64,000 nucleotides of DNA, taken from positions 1,466,501 through 1,530,500 of the forward strand of contig CM067534.1 of the NCBI GenBank assembly GCA_034509925.1, written 5' to 3'. Each line of letters begins with the position of its first letter. Positions within the stretch are counted from its first letter, which is position 1. This document shows positions 1-12,400 of the stretch, piece after piece. The DNA comes from Hirudinaria manillensis. Taxonomy: Eukaryota; Annelida; Clitellata; Hirudinida; Hirudinidae. The position numbers and the translations under genes were made by a program. The notes under the pieces are model-generated. The model searched no databases. It was not told where the DNA came from and saw nothing but the letters and a program-made list of their open reading frames with translations.

Positions 1-359
1 GATTTTATACGCCCTTTGCTGTGTTACCTGTTTACGCTGACTTTAACAAGGTTATTGATTAAATATTAATTATATAGTTTAATAACTTAGGGGAAATCAA
101 TTAGTCGAAGAGCCAATCGCCTGTTGAATAAAAGGAAGATATAATCGAGTATTATCGGAATACATTTGGCTGTCAAATACGGTAAATCTCGATTGTCCCA
201 TTTTTCACTTTCTTCTTTGAGTTTTTGATTTTGTTGTAAACATTTGTAATTATTAGAAATTGCAACGACTCGTGACGACATTAGTAACATTTTAGCAGAA
301 TGTTTAGGTTCGCTTACATTTTTGAACTTATTTTAAAAAAAGAATCTGAACTCAGTACC
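1..359. other. upstream of EPS8, no gene supported
   Basis: AT-rich sequence before the first recognised EPS8 codon. The EPS8 reading frame stays open back to an ATG at 300, so the protein may start 20 codons earlier, or an upstream exon outside the window may supply the true N-terminus. Nothing else is supported here. Confidence 0.5.
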
Positions 360-3300
360 ATGAACTCCGCGCCATGCTTTGAGGCCGAGCACCTGCTCAG
401 CCTGGAAATATCCACGGGTAGTGAAAAGAGCGTCACAAGACCTGAAGAAGCCATAATAAGACTTCATCAACTGGACTTTAGCAAATGTCTCACTTCCACC
501 AGGGTAATTCTGCGCCTCGAACCGTCAGAATTATCCATAGTCGATCAGAAGGCCGGTTACACCATCGAAAGAATTCCTTTTTCGAGCATAACACCCTGCC
601 AAGAGGTCTTCGTGAAAAGTGTCAATGACAAGCATCCAAACTTGGCTATAATAACAGTGGGAGATAGCTTCGACATCGTACCGGCAGAGTTCTACATCTT
701 CCAATTTGCCAACACTTCGGTTGGTAATGAGTGATTCCGATGGCGTTGATGATGTTGATGGTATTGGTGCTAATGTTGGTATGTGAAAACGATTTAAATG
801 CCCGTGACCAGTAGCAGCCGACAAAGTAAATCAACACGTCAAGAACCTCTCGAAATCTTTGAAAACATTTCAACAGCCCTATTAAATGTTCGGTCGACAT
901 CAATCTCACCCACATCTTCCATTAATGCACACGCGAATCTATTTGTTCGTTCATCCTTCCACTCACACTTTCGATCATCCACTTCAATACAGTTTTCAGC
1001 TTTTTGCTAAAATACGAATTGTTTCTTGAGCTTGCTCCCGATGGCCCAAAGAGCGCTTTAACGTCTTCCAAGCAACTTCAATTGCAAGACTAAATTATTA
1101 TTATCGACATCATCATCATCATCATAAGCAGCATTATAGGAACTAAATCATAGTTATCAAATTGTCATTGTGACAAACTCTGCTGTCGAACTGACCATGT
1201 GTGAAGTTAAGTTAGGTGGACGATACCTGGATAAGGCAAGTTTTATTGGGTTGCCGTAGATTTCCAGAGTCAAGGTAGGGTTAGGTTTGTGTCTGAATGA
1301 ATTAGAAACTAACGATTCCCGCCTGTGAGTTGTCTTTTTGCCTGTCACTTATCCGAAATTCAGGTGAACTTGGTACGACTCGATAATCGAGTGAAGAGTG
1401 GGTAAATAAATGCTAAATAATTGCCAGTGAGTGAATGAGTGAAGTGATGAAAGAATGAACTTGTCCGTTATAAATATTTGAATATATTTGAAAAAATGCG
1501 AAATATTTTTACAATTTTTAATAACAGATGATCGCCAAAGATTTCATTCAAAAGATCAACGAATTCAAAGAGAGCCGTGAGAAGAATCAACAAATGTTAG
1601 AAACCATTACCAACATCATCATCATCATCATCACCATCGACGTCATCGTCATCCTCTCAAAGTCATGAAATTCAAACGATCCCATGCACGTGACCTCTCG
1701 TTTGAGTGATATGCCGCTATTTATGACTCAATAAGACTCAATAACTTTATGGGATCGTCATCATTATCACCATCATCATCATCATCATCGTCGACGTCTA
1801 TTATTGCTATTACCAATTGCGGTCAAATCTTTGAATTGCAGCACCCTAGAATAGGGTAAAACCTTTGGTCCATAGGGCCACTTATTATAGGAACCGATTT
1901 TTTCCCAGTACAATTTGACGATTATTTACAGTGCGCCTGTCAAACTTGACCAAGAGCACACCTGAAATAGTTACGAAACTGTAAATAGGGATATTTACTT
2001 TCTCTGAAAATTCCTTAAATGCTTCAAATTTTTAATTTTCATGGAAAAGTACGTCTGACTTTTTTTATATTTGTATCAACTCCTTCGTCTTTCATTCAAT
2101 GTGTTTTAAGACGGTTTGGCTACCAGTAAATTAATAGCTGTGCATTCATAGAAGAAACATTGGCTCTAATTATAAAAGAAAATGGAAAATTTTGAATCGT
2201 TCAACAAACGAAATAGCGTTAAGTGGCGGCATTCGTGATGTTCCTTTAGAAGCTGTTGCAGACATATCTTTCAAGGCTTTCATATCTTTGCAAGGACTAC
2301 TCCATGGAAAATATTTTCAAATGAGGCTGTCTTCTTCTATAAGTTTCTGACGTCCAAATCCTTCATAAGCAAAGGTCAGGACAGACAGACTGAAGAAGGT
2401 AAAAGACAGAATCACAGTTTTGTTGGCAGCAAGCATAATTGGAGAAAAGTTAGAGCCGCAGGTGAGAAGAAAGTCTAGAAATCAAGATGTTTCAGAAACT
2501 TTAACATCTTTAACATGAAACAACACGTTGTTGAAACGATCAACAATTCAGAACTTTGGAGAGAAAGTTGATGACGTCATTTTGGAGATTGAAACTGAGT
2601 AGGCATTACAGAATTTGTCTTTGTTCTTCCTTTGGACATAACACGGAGATGATTGAATGGCAAGACAATGATGACTACCTCCTCCACTTGGAGAAAATCC
2701 TTATCAAGATCCACAATTCTTACCACAGGCAATACGAAGACAATAGTTACAATCCAGAAACAAAAATTTGTCTCTGTTCTTCCTTTGACATGACTGATCA
2801 GGAGTTCATCTTAATATTAGATTAATATATTCATTAGATGAAGGATGTAAAACAGCATGTGATAAAAGTGATAATGATTTTGAAAATGAAGAATTCCCAA
2901 TGAACTTGACCATCCAGACCTGAACATGACATGAGCTTAGAACATGAAATGATGTAACCATCAGTTACTTATTTGTGTCAATTCAAGTACTTGGATGATA
3001 TTTCAATGGATTTATCCAGAATTCAGTATAAAGATTAGAAGGCAAGACCGACGAAAAAGCCAAACAAGTCAATCTTGACTTTTGTTTAATAAAGTGTAAT
3101 TTCTGTGTTATTTCATGATGTATTTTTCATGAATTGTGTTTGTTTTGTCTTCTTTATAATGATTTTTTAAGTTTTATATTTCCATAACACGTTTAACATA
3201 AACAACTGATAAAAAGGACAACCTACTCATAGGAGGACTTTATTTTGTTCAAAGTATAGCTATCCCTATAGGCAGGTTTCACTGTATTACTAGAGTACCA

Positions 3301-6300
3301 ATGCTAACAAAAGTTGTTGTTTTAAACAGCAACAGGAACAACAAACCCGATACAGCTGAGAAGCCAGACAAATCCGACGCAACGAGAATGATGGAGGACC
3401 AAGCTCAGAGAACGGGTTAGATGATGATGATGATGATGATGATGTTAACAATGGCAATCGTAATACCTACTATCATTGCCATCCGTTTGCATAGTTGTTT
3501 TAGTCAAGCGTTTGTTGGTTATAATTGGGTTTGCTTTTCAATGTGGTCTTTGAACGTTTTGAAACATTTGTCTCAGCATTTGCAACTCAGCGCTACAAAA
3601 GACCTGCCGACTATCCAAACGTCACCAGTTCAACCATCTTCTTTCCTTCGAGCGGTTCAGGACCTCAGACCCCTAATGAAGAGAATCAAGTGATGGACAA
3701 GTACTTGGTAGGTCTTGATCACTTTGATCTTTGATCGCGATATTTCTATCGTCCTCATCATTGTCGTCATCACGACGGTCGTCAAAGACGCTACTCGTTG
3801 CTTTCAGAATCTCCTGAACAAATCCTTGGACGACGTGGAAAAGTTTATTTCGCGACTTCAACAGGCAGCAGTTGCCTACCAGGAGTTGGAAGAGAAACGA
3901 CACCAGAGCAGGAGGATGCCTGCCAACGAAGGTTTCTTCACGTCATTTACATCGTCGTCATCATCATTATCATTACCATCACCACTACCATGATCATCAC
4001 CACAGTTACTTTCTATATCAAAACCAGTTTACCATCAGGATAATAACAATAATATTAGATTAATACTACTACAAATAATGATAATAATAATAACAGTAAC
4101 AATAATAATAATAATCATAATTATCACCAATGACAACATCCTAGAGAACATGTTGATCATGCAAGCAAGACCACCACCTCCGAAAGACTACTTTGACATC
4201 TTTCAGAAGATCAAGTTCACCTTCAACCTACTGGTGAGTGCAAGTGCGATTATGATAGTGATGATGATGATGATGATGACGACGACGACGATGAAGGTAC
4301 ACTGATGATGTGTTGGCAATGATAACTTTAAAAAAAGAGCACACCACGAACATGGTAATCGATCAAAGTTGATAATAACAATGAAATCGTTAAATGATAA
4401 GATAATTTTCGCATCATTTTTTCACTGCGGAATGTCATTATGGTGACGATAATGATGTCGATGATGATTGCGATGGAATGCTCCAACTCGAGAGCATCGA
4501 TAAAGGACAGATATTTTCCTGAACACAGCATTATTCTAAACTGAGTACTCCTACAGGCCAAGCTAAAAGGTTCAATAAGAAATCCAACTGCAGCTGAAAT
4601 GGTTCATTACATCTTCCATCCACTCGATCTGATTGTGGAAGCCAGTTGTGCCATCCTGGGACCCGACGAGCAGCCTCTCTGGGAACACGTCCTCAATCCT
4701 CTCCTGATTCCAGAGGCCGTCAATTTTCTCGAAGATTGCCTTTTGACCAAAGAGATGGAATTGTGGAGGTCTTTGGGAAGCGCTTGGAACATCAGCTCGG
4801 CTGAAAGGTTCGTTGTTTCGTTATCTTAAGTGACCTCAGACAAAAAAATAGCTCGAGTAGTCTCAGAAGAGATTTCAAATTGAAAACTGAACTCTAATAC
4901 CGACACTCTAAATTTTTTGTCGATTGCAAAAAATATGGCCAAACAAAGTTCTCGTTCAAAATGTAAAAGCATTCATTTAGATTTAAATTTATTCGTGAAG
5001 TTACCACATTTTTGATGGAAAACATATCTCAATTCATACGAGAGATTATACAATTTTCAGAGACTTTTGGTTGAGTTGCATCCAAGAGATACCGATGTAC
5101 GTTCCGGTTTTCTATGACGGGTATTCACCTCCGCCATCCATTTTGGCCGAGGTGTGCCCCAAATTGGACCCCAGGCCACAGGCACCCACGACCTTCAACA
5201 AACCAGCAAGGCAATCCAGATTTCTCCTTGATGCTCATACTGTAAGTTAGTCTATCTCCGTCGTCATCATCATCATCGTCGTCATAGTCATAGTCATCAT
5301 CATCATCACAGCAATTGATGGATTAATCTATTTAGAATGTCAAATTTATCTTTCAATCGGTGGAGCGCTTTCATTTGACCTCAGGGTCTTATTTGCATAA
5401 TTTATGCTAATTTAGTACGCGATTGTGTTAACTATTAACCTTGTTAAGGGAGCTATTCTTATTCTTATTATTATTATTATTATTATTATTGCTAAATGTA
5501 CAAATTCAATTAAATAATTCATCTATTTTTTTGATAAACTCTCATTAATCTTAATAATATTATTTTTTAACAGCCACAACAGAGAATGGACACTTCACCT
5601 TTTAGACCAAATGAACTTCAGTGGGTATTGCTGATGATAGTGCTAGCGATGGTGATGATAATGATGACGACGGTGATGATGATGATGGTGATGATAGAAA
5701 CTTTGTATAACACAACCAACTCCTGCCATTAAAGCCTTAGCACAGGTGTGCATTAAAAGGGTTAAAAGCAGCCAATAATCTGACGAGCAGAGTCTGATTA
5801 GTGCAATGTTATTGTTATTATTGTTATTGATAACAAATAGCACCAATGAAACCCTTTGGCTCTTCATTGAAAACTCTTGGAAATTGTCCAATAATTTTTT
5901 GCTAAAATAAATTTTTTGAAGGCACCAAGGACTGGTGAGCAGACGTTCCAACAGTCCTCAGATGTATCGATCTTCTTCCGGTTCCAGTCCTCGGTGGTCT
6001 CCTACTTATCCAATTCAACAGCTTCACCCGCCACTACCACCGTTGTCGCAGGCATCGCCAATCACCGAAAGTTCTGATCTTCAAAGGGAGTTTGTAAATG
6101 GACTTCTTGCCAAAGGGGCAAAGTATGTCAATTTGCCCATCACTTATTTATGTTTTACCTCTTCTTTTTCCTCGGTCATTGTTTTCTTATAACACGACCC
6201 CTCCTTCTTTGACAGGGTTTTCATTGTCACCGGCGACAGAATTGCTGAGAACAACATGGAACTTTCTGTTACGACAGGCCACGTTCTTGAGGTAAAATGT

Positions 6301-8139
6301 TGAACCTATGTGAAACATGGATAAATTGTTTGTTAAAAAGTACTGAAATGTAGATAAACTGTATCATAAACTGCTAATTGTAAGAGGACCCACAATGACT
6401 TGAGTTCAGATGCAATTAAAATTGTTTTGTAGATGTAGAATTAATAACATTTTTATAAAGTAGCTAAAATGATAACTCATGTGGATGTCTTAAAATAATT
6501 AATTTATGCACAGGTCCTGGAGACAAACAGATTCAACTCAAAGGTTCGAAACAGCAGTGGAATCATCGGCTACGTACCCAGTTCTATAATTACTCCTTAC
6601 GTCATGGTAAAATAATTAATATTTATAAGTCATTATAATATCATTATTCATATAATGTTCATTATTTTCATTTTAGTCGTCATTTAGAATGAAAACACTT
6701 AAGCTGCTTATGATTTCCACTGATTACAGAGACTGATTTGTTTGCTTTGCAGGGTAATGGCTCTTTAGAAGCAGGTGATTATGTATTTTATGATGATTTT
6801 ATAATAACAATAATTGTATAATAATAATTTAATAATAATTATATTATTATTCTATCAAATTCTATTATGCTATCGATACCATGGTATCGCATTGTGATGT
6901 TAGCAATTGATTTATTTCAATATTAAAACATTAGATTTATAACAATTCTGCTTGAAGAATTTTTCATCATGGAAGTTTCCACATAGCCTTTGTTTTCCTA
7001 CCCGAAGTGGAATATTAATGTCGAAAAACATTTAATATTAATGTAAATAAATAATTATCAACAGATCTGAAAAACAGGCATTCTTACATTAGCGAAGGTA
7101 AGTCAGAGGCTTCTGGATGATGGCCATAGATGATGAATTGTATGTCGCTCTTCCACCACGATCAACACCGCATTCATATTATCGCTCTTTCATCATTGCA
7201 ATTTGGCACCTTAATCAACAGGTGAAAAAGGCCAAAAGTCAGCCATTGACAACCTGAATGAAGAATTTCAATCGAAAATTAGGTCAAATGATATGGAACC
7301 AACCAAGAAGAAGCACGTGGCAAAACCAAGCTCTGGCGTCATCACTGACAAGTCGACCCCTGAAGAAGTGACAAATTGGCTCGCACAGAAAGGATTCAGT
7401 GAAGCGTGAGCGGCACATCTTCAATCATCGTTATTTGAATTAAGCTATTTTTGGATGGAATTTAATGATTTTTTTTTCAATTATTGATTGCTATTGCATT
7501 TGAAGCGTCCAATCAAGTTTGGCCTCATTTGGCGGGAAGCAGCTCTTTGTGATGGACAAGACAGTTTTAGAAAAACTATTCGGCTTTGATGTCGGGTCGA
7601 GACTTTACAGCCAGATACTTGTTCAGAGGAATTTGTGTGGGGTCAGAATGCCTTAATTTATTCTGATCAAATCACTTCTAAAATCACAACGATTAATCTT
7701 CAGCTTAAATTATTTTAATTAATGCGACAGTACAAGACGATGAGAGCCAAAGAACTGCAATCGATACTCGAGCAAAGAAAGAAGAAAGCAGACAGCATAA
7801 TTGGAGACGTCTTCAAAACCAATGATCGGCAACAAACTACTTCCCAGCTTTTCTCGGCCAGCCTTTCTCCCCTTGGTAAAATTGCTTAAAAACCTATAAT
7901 GCTAGCACTAATAACAATTCATTAAAGTTTCGATGCATTGGGTTGAAAGCTCAGAAAGTTGCCTTCTTATAAGCGATGGTGAAAGTCGACCGCATTAAAA
8001 TACAATGCAGTGTTAGGAACAGGCCTTGTGAGCGGTAAAACGTCTGCGATTTTTGAGGTCACACAAAATATAGGAAAAATATACTTCCTAATGACTTGTT
8101 GTTGACATCAAACATCTTTCAGTTTCAGAGCAATTGTGA
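360..8139 (+). CDS. EPS8: EPS8-family actin regulatory adaptor (EGFR kinase substrate 8 orthologue)
   Basis: EPS8 proteins cap and bundle actin and link receptor tyrosine kinases to Rac through Abi/Sos1. Exons read: 360-719 (PTB domain start, FEAEHLLSLEI), 1528 to about 1660 (IAKDFIQKINEF, 3' end uncertain), 3330-3415, 3577-3711, 3788-3931 (coiled segment, LDDVEKFISRLQQAA), 4145-4233 (ARPPPPKDYFDIFQKIKF), 4557-4807, 5061-5241 (YVPVFYDGYSPP), 5574-5620, 5922-6122, 6216-6291 and 6514-6606 (SH3), 6753-6774, 7065-7097, 7222-7405, 7506-7641, 7731-7875 (SAM-like C-terminal domain, EEVTNWLAQKGF then KELQSILEQRKKK), 8123-8139 with stop TGA. Reading phases agree at nearly every junction. The order and spacing of PTB, middle region, SH3 and helical C-terminus match EPS8. 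Oddities: the SH3 lacks the conserved groove tryptophan, and the donor after 719 (GTTGGT) is weak. ATG 360 is the first in-frame start near the PTB; ATG 300 is also possible. The gene converges on the SHANK gene. Confidence 0.9.
1932..3290 (+). mobile_element. decayed pogo/Tigger-type DNA transposon in EPS8 intron 2
   Basis: A broken reading frame near 2400-2500 reads KDRITVLLAASIIGEKL followed by KSRN and, in another frame, CFRNF. This resembles the core of pogo/Tigger (CENP-B-like DDE) transposases, where K-R-x-TVLL-x-AN and a KS-x-x-PRCFK motif occur. The right edge near 3264-3289 reads in reverse as CAGTGAAACCTGCCTATAGG and is followed by TA, as expected of a Tc1/mariner-pogo terminal repeat and target site. 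A TA-CAGTG left edge near 1930 is only weakly similar. Frames are interrupted many times, so it is a relic in EPS8 sense orientation. A sequence near 2609-2640 recurs near 2756-2790 (TTTGTCT-TGTTCTTCCTTTG). Confidence 0.55.
3421..3444 (+). repeat. (ATG)8 microsatellite just after an EPS8 5' splice site
   Basis: Eight perfect ATG units start five bases after the donor at 3416. Similar GAT/ATG or CAT tracts follow other EPS8 donors (about 4258-4290, 5255-5310, 5640-5700). All are intronic; the short open frames they create are artefacts. Confidence 0.9.
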
Positions 8140-9460
8140 AGACGTTAAGGACACAGGAACAAGCACGGAGTGTCATCAAGGCAGACCGACTTATATTATC
8201 ATAATTAGATGCAATTCTTGTAAATCCTAGTTCTTCGTACTATAGCACCAATCAAAGTGGTCAAACGTTTTGAAGGCTTTGTTAATTATTAAAATTGCTT
8301 TAAATCAAAACTCTCTTACCACTATGCCTTTGACCATCATCATCATCATCACTCAAAACCATGATTTTCAAGTGCCAATCAAAATATTCCGACCATTATC
8401 TATTTGATGCGCACAGAAGAAACACCGCATTTTCAATTATTTGATTAATGTGATTATTTTCATTAAAAGGAGTCCTTCTTTGACTCAACCCCTGGTTACT
8501 ATTTAGTCAATCTATTGGCATCTAATACCGTTTCCTCATATCCACACAGCATATTAAATCTGGATCTATTAAATCATTCCCCCTAGAAACTGTAATGGCA
8601 CATCACTTTCAATCATGGTTAACGCATTAGATGAGAAAAATACCCTAAACTTCGTCCCAAAGGTTTCTTTCTTTAAGTAATAATAATGCCAACGCCAAAA
8701 GTGTAGGAAAAGCAATCTTACAGGTCACCTATCAACTCTTCCCTTAGGTTAGTTTGGAACACTTTATTGAAGCCCAAGAATAGAACAAAAAATATTTTAG
8801 GAATCAATCCAATTTGAAATGCAAAGTCTTCCTCAATGAATTTCAGTTGACAATCAAGATTGATTAAAAGAGTAAGGGAATGATTAACTTGTCAAGTAAA
8901 AAAAAACCCGTAACGCCGAAGATTAAATATTGGCAGGTTAATCAGACCAATTCGATTACAAAAACCTTTAATACTATAATTGGGTGAATTACTGTGCTTA
9001 TTCGGTGAACGACATTTAGTGCTGATTTAGACAAAATTACGTGAACGTCCAACATTCAAAATGTTTCAAATAAGCCATCTTCCGTCTGTGATAAATAACA
9101 AATTCAAATGAAAAGGCGCTGGGAGATATTCCATAGAAAACAAAACACCGCAAAACGCATACATAATATACTAAAAATATTTTAGTAGTAGTATATTTAA
9201 TGAGAGTAATACAAAAATAATACGATAGTAATAAAATATGAATAAGGATAAATAAAGTTTGGGGATGGAAGTCACTTTTGAATCAAAACAACTTTTAGCG
9301 TTCTGCAGCTTACAATCGGTTAGCAATTGGCAATAATCACCCAGATATACAACGATGCCTTAAAATGATGTAGACTTGATTTTGATTATCATTTTTGTAA
9401 TAATAAACTACAAGTGACTGATCAATTTGTTGTAATGTTAGCAAGTTTGAGTTTATCCAT
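8140..9460. other. intergenic, between convergent EPS8 and SHANK 3' ends
   Basis: AT-rich 3' flanks of the two convergent genes. There is a (CAT)n tract near 8335-8351. TTTATT near 8762 could be a minus-strand AATAAA for SHANK. No coding exon, RNA gene or mobile element was recognised. Confidence 0.6.
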
Positions 9461-12400
9461 TCAAACTTTCTTGGCTTTGAAAACCATCGTGTTCGAAGTT
9501 TGTTGACTTGTTTTCCTCAACGTTGGAAATATCGTGTCCGGAGAAATGGGGATCTGATCAGGCTTGGAGGTGTTTGGTGAAGTGCTGTTGTATATTGTCA
9601 TCTTGTTTACGTCTGCTGACATACCATCAGTTTTGATTCCAGTTGCTAAATTTCCACCATTTATTTTACCATCAGAATCTGTTGCAAACTCCAATGGGGG
9701 AGGAATAACTGGTGCCTCTTTGAAAACCTTTCTATTTGACATGTTATTAAGGTTGTGGTAGCTTGTTGAAGTGCCCACTGTGTTGATGGCACTGGTGCTG
9801 GCATAAGGACTCTGGTTACTGCTAATCTTCAATTTGTCTGTGGGTTGCAATTTCAAGTTCTTGGGAGAAAAAGTCCTTTCCTGTGAAGTTGAACGAGGGA
9901 CGACTGGTTTTGCAAGCTGAACTCTGCTTTTAGATTGTGCGACTGATGAAAACATTTTGGTCATCTCGCTGACGGACGAACCTTCCGACGAGAATATTCT
10001 TTTGTTGGAGGGGTTTATTATGGCAGATGATGATGGCGATGGAGTTAAGGAAACGTTTTTAACCGCAAAGTTGTTGGTACTTTTTGGGTTGGGTTGATCT
10101 GAACTCGATTTGGCAAGACTCATCTTTGTCTCGGTGGAACGTGTGTAGCGCTTAGTGGTTCCAGTAGCTGGGGGCTCTGAGGCAAAAGGAATTCCTTTCT
10201 CTTCTGAAACCTTGTGCATTTGCGCTGCTTTTTCTGCCACCAAAGTAGCAAGATCGCCGAATGACATCGGACTTTGTGCTACGGGACTGCTGACGTTACT
10301 GTCGCTTCCTGGCAACGTATTTGGTGAGGCAGTTGGTGTTTTTGGATCCATGGCATCTCTGGGCATTAGAATGACTTCTGCTTGAGTGTCAGGTTTAAGT
10401 TGCTCTGTGAGCTGATGAGGCAGGGAACCCAAAGGCTTTTTGGGAGGGAGAGGTGCCGTGCGATTCTTTTGCGGAAAGCCGATCGTTTCTATATTTTTCG
10501 ATCGAGCTTCATGATGGTCGGTCGATTGCTCCTCTTGTTTTGTTATCAGGGGCTTTGCTGAATTATCGTTTCCATTTCGAGGCTCTGGAGATGCGGAGCA
10601 ATTGTCCGAGATTTCTTTAGTCCCGCTTTGTTGAACGACTTCATCAGATGAGGTGTCTAGTTTTAGTTCTTCTCCAGCTTGGTTGGTGCTGGTGTCACTG
10701 AGAGAAAACTGAGAACCATTTAAATTTTGTTGTTTCTTTTTTATAAAGTTCTGCCTCAGCATTTCTGCCACGGCCAGGAAGTCTCCGGTTGTTTCGCTCG
10801 TCGAAGTTAAAGCTTCCGATGACTTTTTTGGCAGCGTTTTTGACTGTATTTCAATTTCTTCTAGTCCATTTTGGTCTAAACTATCACCCAGTGAGCCTCT
10901 CTTTGTTAGATCATTGTGAGCCTTTTTAAAGGACTTGGGCAAAGTTTTGACTTCTGGAGTAAGAGGAGAAAGAAGATTTCCTGATTGAATTTTGTTGAAT
11001 GTGGGTGAATTGGAATTATTTTGTTTGTTTGTAGAAAGTATATTCGATCCGAGTTTTTTTGTTTTACTGATACGATTTTCAATATTTTCTGACATTCGAT
11101 TTTGGTCGACGTTGTCTACCAACTCTCTCCTTCTTCTGACGGCTTCCATCAATGCATCGTGGGCGGCGTTTGGAAGATTCGTGGCAGAATTTGTGGCACC
11201 TGGCCTGGGAGAACTTCTGCTGGAAAAGCCATTGTCTGTCGAGTCTTCGCCGGTCGATAGATTGCTAATACCCCTTTGATAGCTCTTCCCGAGAGTGTCT
11301 GGCAAAGGAAGGGGAGGAGGGGCAGGAACGGGGGAATTCAGTCGATCGATCGGACTGCCGGGTCGAGTCTTCTTGATTTCATTGACCGAAGCGGATGACG
11401 AAGCGGGACTCGGACGATCTTTGTCTACGTGATCCATCGAAGGTGATGAGGTAAGGATCTTGTCAAAATTATCTGTTGAATAATTTAAAAACTGTGAATT
11501 GATCTTATGCCTTAGTGACAAATTTAAATCCATAACGGGATTGTTGTCAATTTTGAAGCTTGAGATATAGCTCGTGGAGCAAAGTTCAAAATCTTAGGCA
11601 AACGAACTCAAACAATTTTCGAATGGATTCCTTAACCAATGCTTTTGGTTATAGTTTATCTGTTTTTACTCACCAAGAGTGGCTTGAAGATCCTTGTTGA
11701 TTGATCCTTCACAATTACTTGAGGTTTCTAATAAGAAAAATTACATTAAAAAAAATTGAGGTTGAATCTAATGTCAGCATATTTTTGCTGATTTTAGATT
11801 TTACTTCCTGTATTTGATATATGGTGATGTTTTCCAGTATGCATAGGTCACACAAATGCTGGTGTAGTTGTATCACTCATAAATATATAAATAAATAAAT
11901 AATTCAAACAAGAAGCAATTATATCTTCTTAACGCTCTCCATGCCAGCTGTAGTATTATTGAATTTAATATTTCCAACAATGTTAACCATTGACTCCCAT
12001 CAAATGGAGGGTTTTTGTCTTTCTCAAAACTTTCAGCCTCAGGTATTTTCCAGACTTGACTATGGTGTCAACGCAGAAAGAATGAGGCTGTTCAGAGACT
12101 TTTGTGCCATTTATCTGAATAATGTTGAATAATACGACGATAAAGACGGCCATGATCAAATTAAATATGCTCGAAAATCATAAAATCATAAAATCAAATG
12201 TTGCTTAGAAATGTCTCATTTCGGCTAAACTGCTAAAACACTATTTGTGGACAAATCATTGCAACAAACCTCGATGAGAAAATCCCCGTCTCTCATCCCC
12301 ACTTCGTCTGCTAATTTTCCGAGCTCAACTCCCGCTATGAAGTTTCTTGCAGGCGTCTTCTGGCTGATCTTAAAAGTGTTTCCTGGTCCTGGGGAATCTG

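Noticed and set aside
2556..2825. A stand-alone small gene in EPS8 intron 2
   Set aside because: It lies inside the decayed transposon and its frame is only a local survivor.
9564..11279. Plus-strand open frames across the SHANK last exon
   Set aside because: They are shadows of the 690-codon minus-strand frame.
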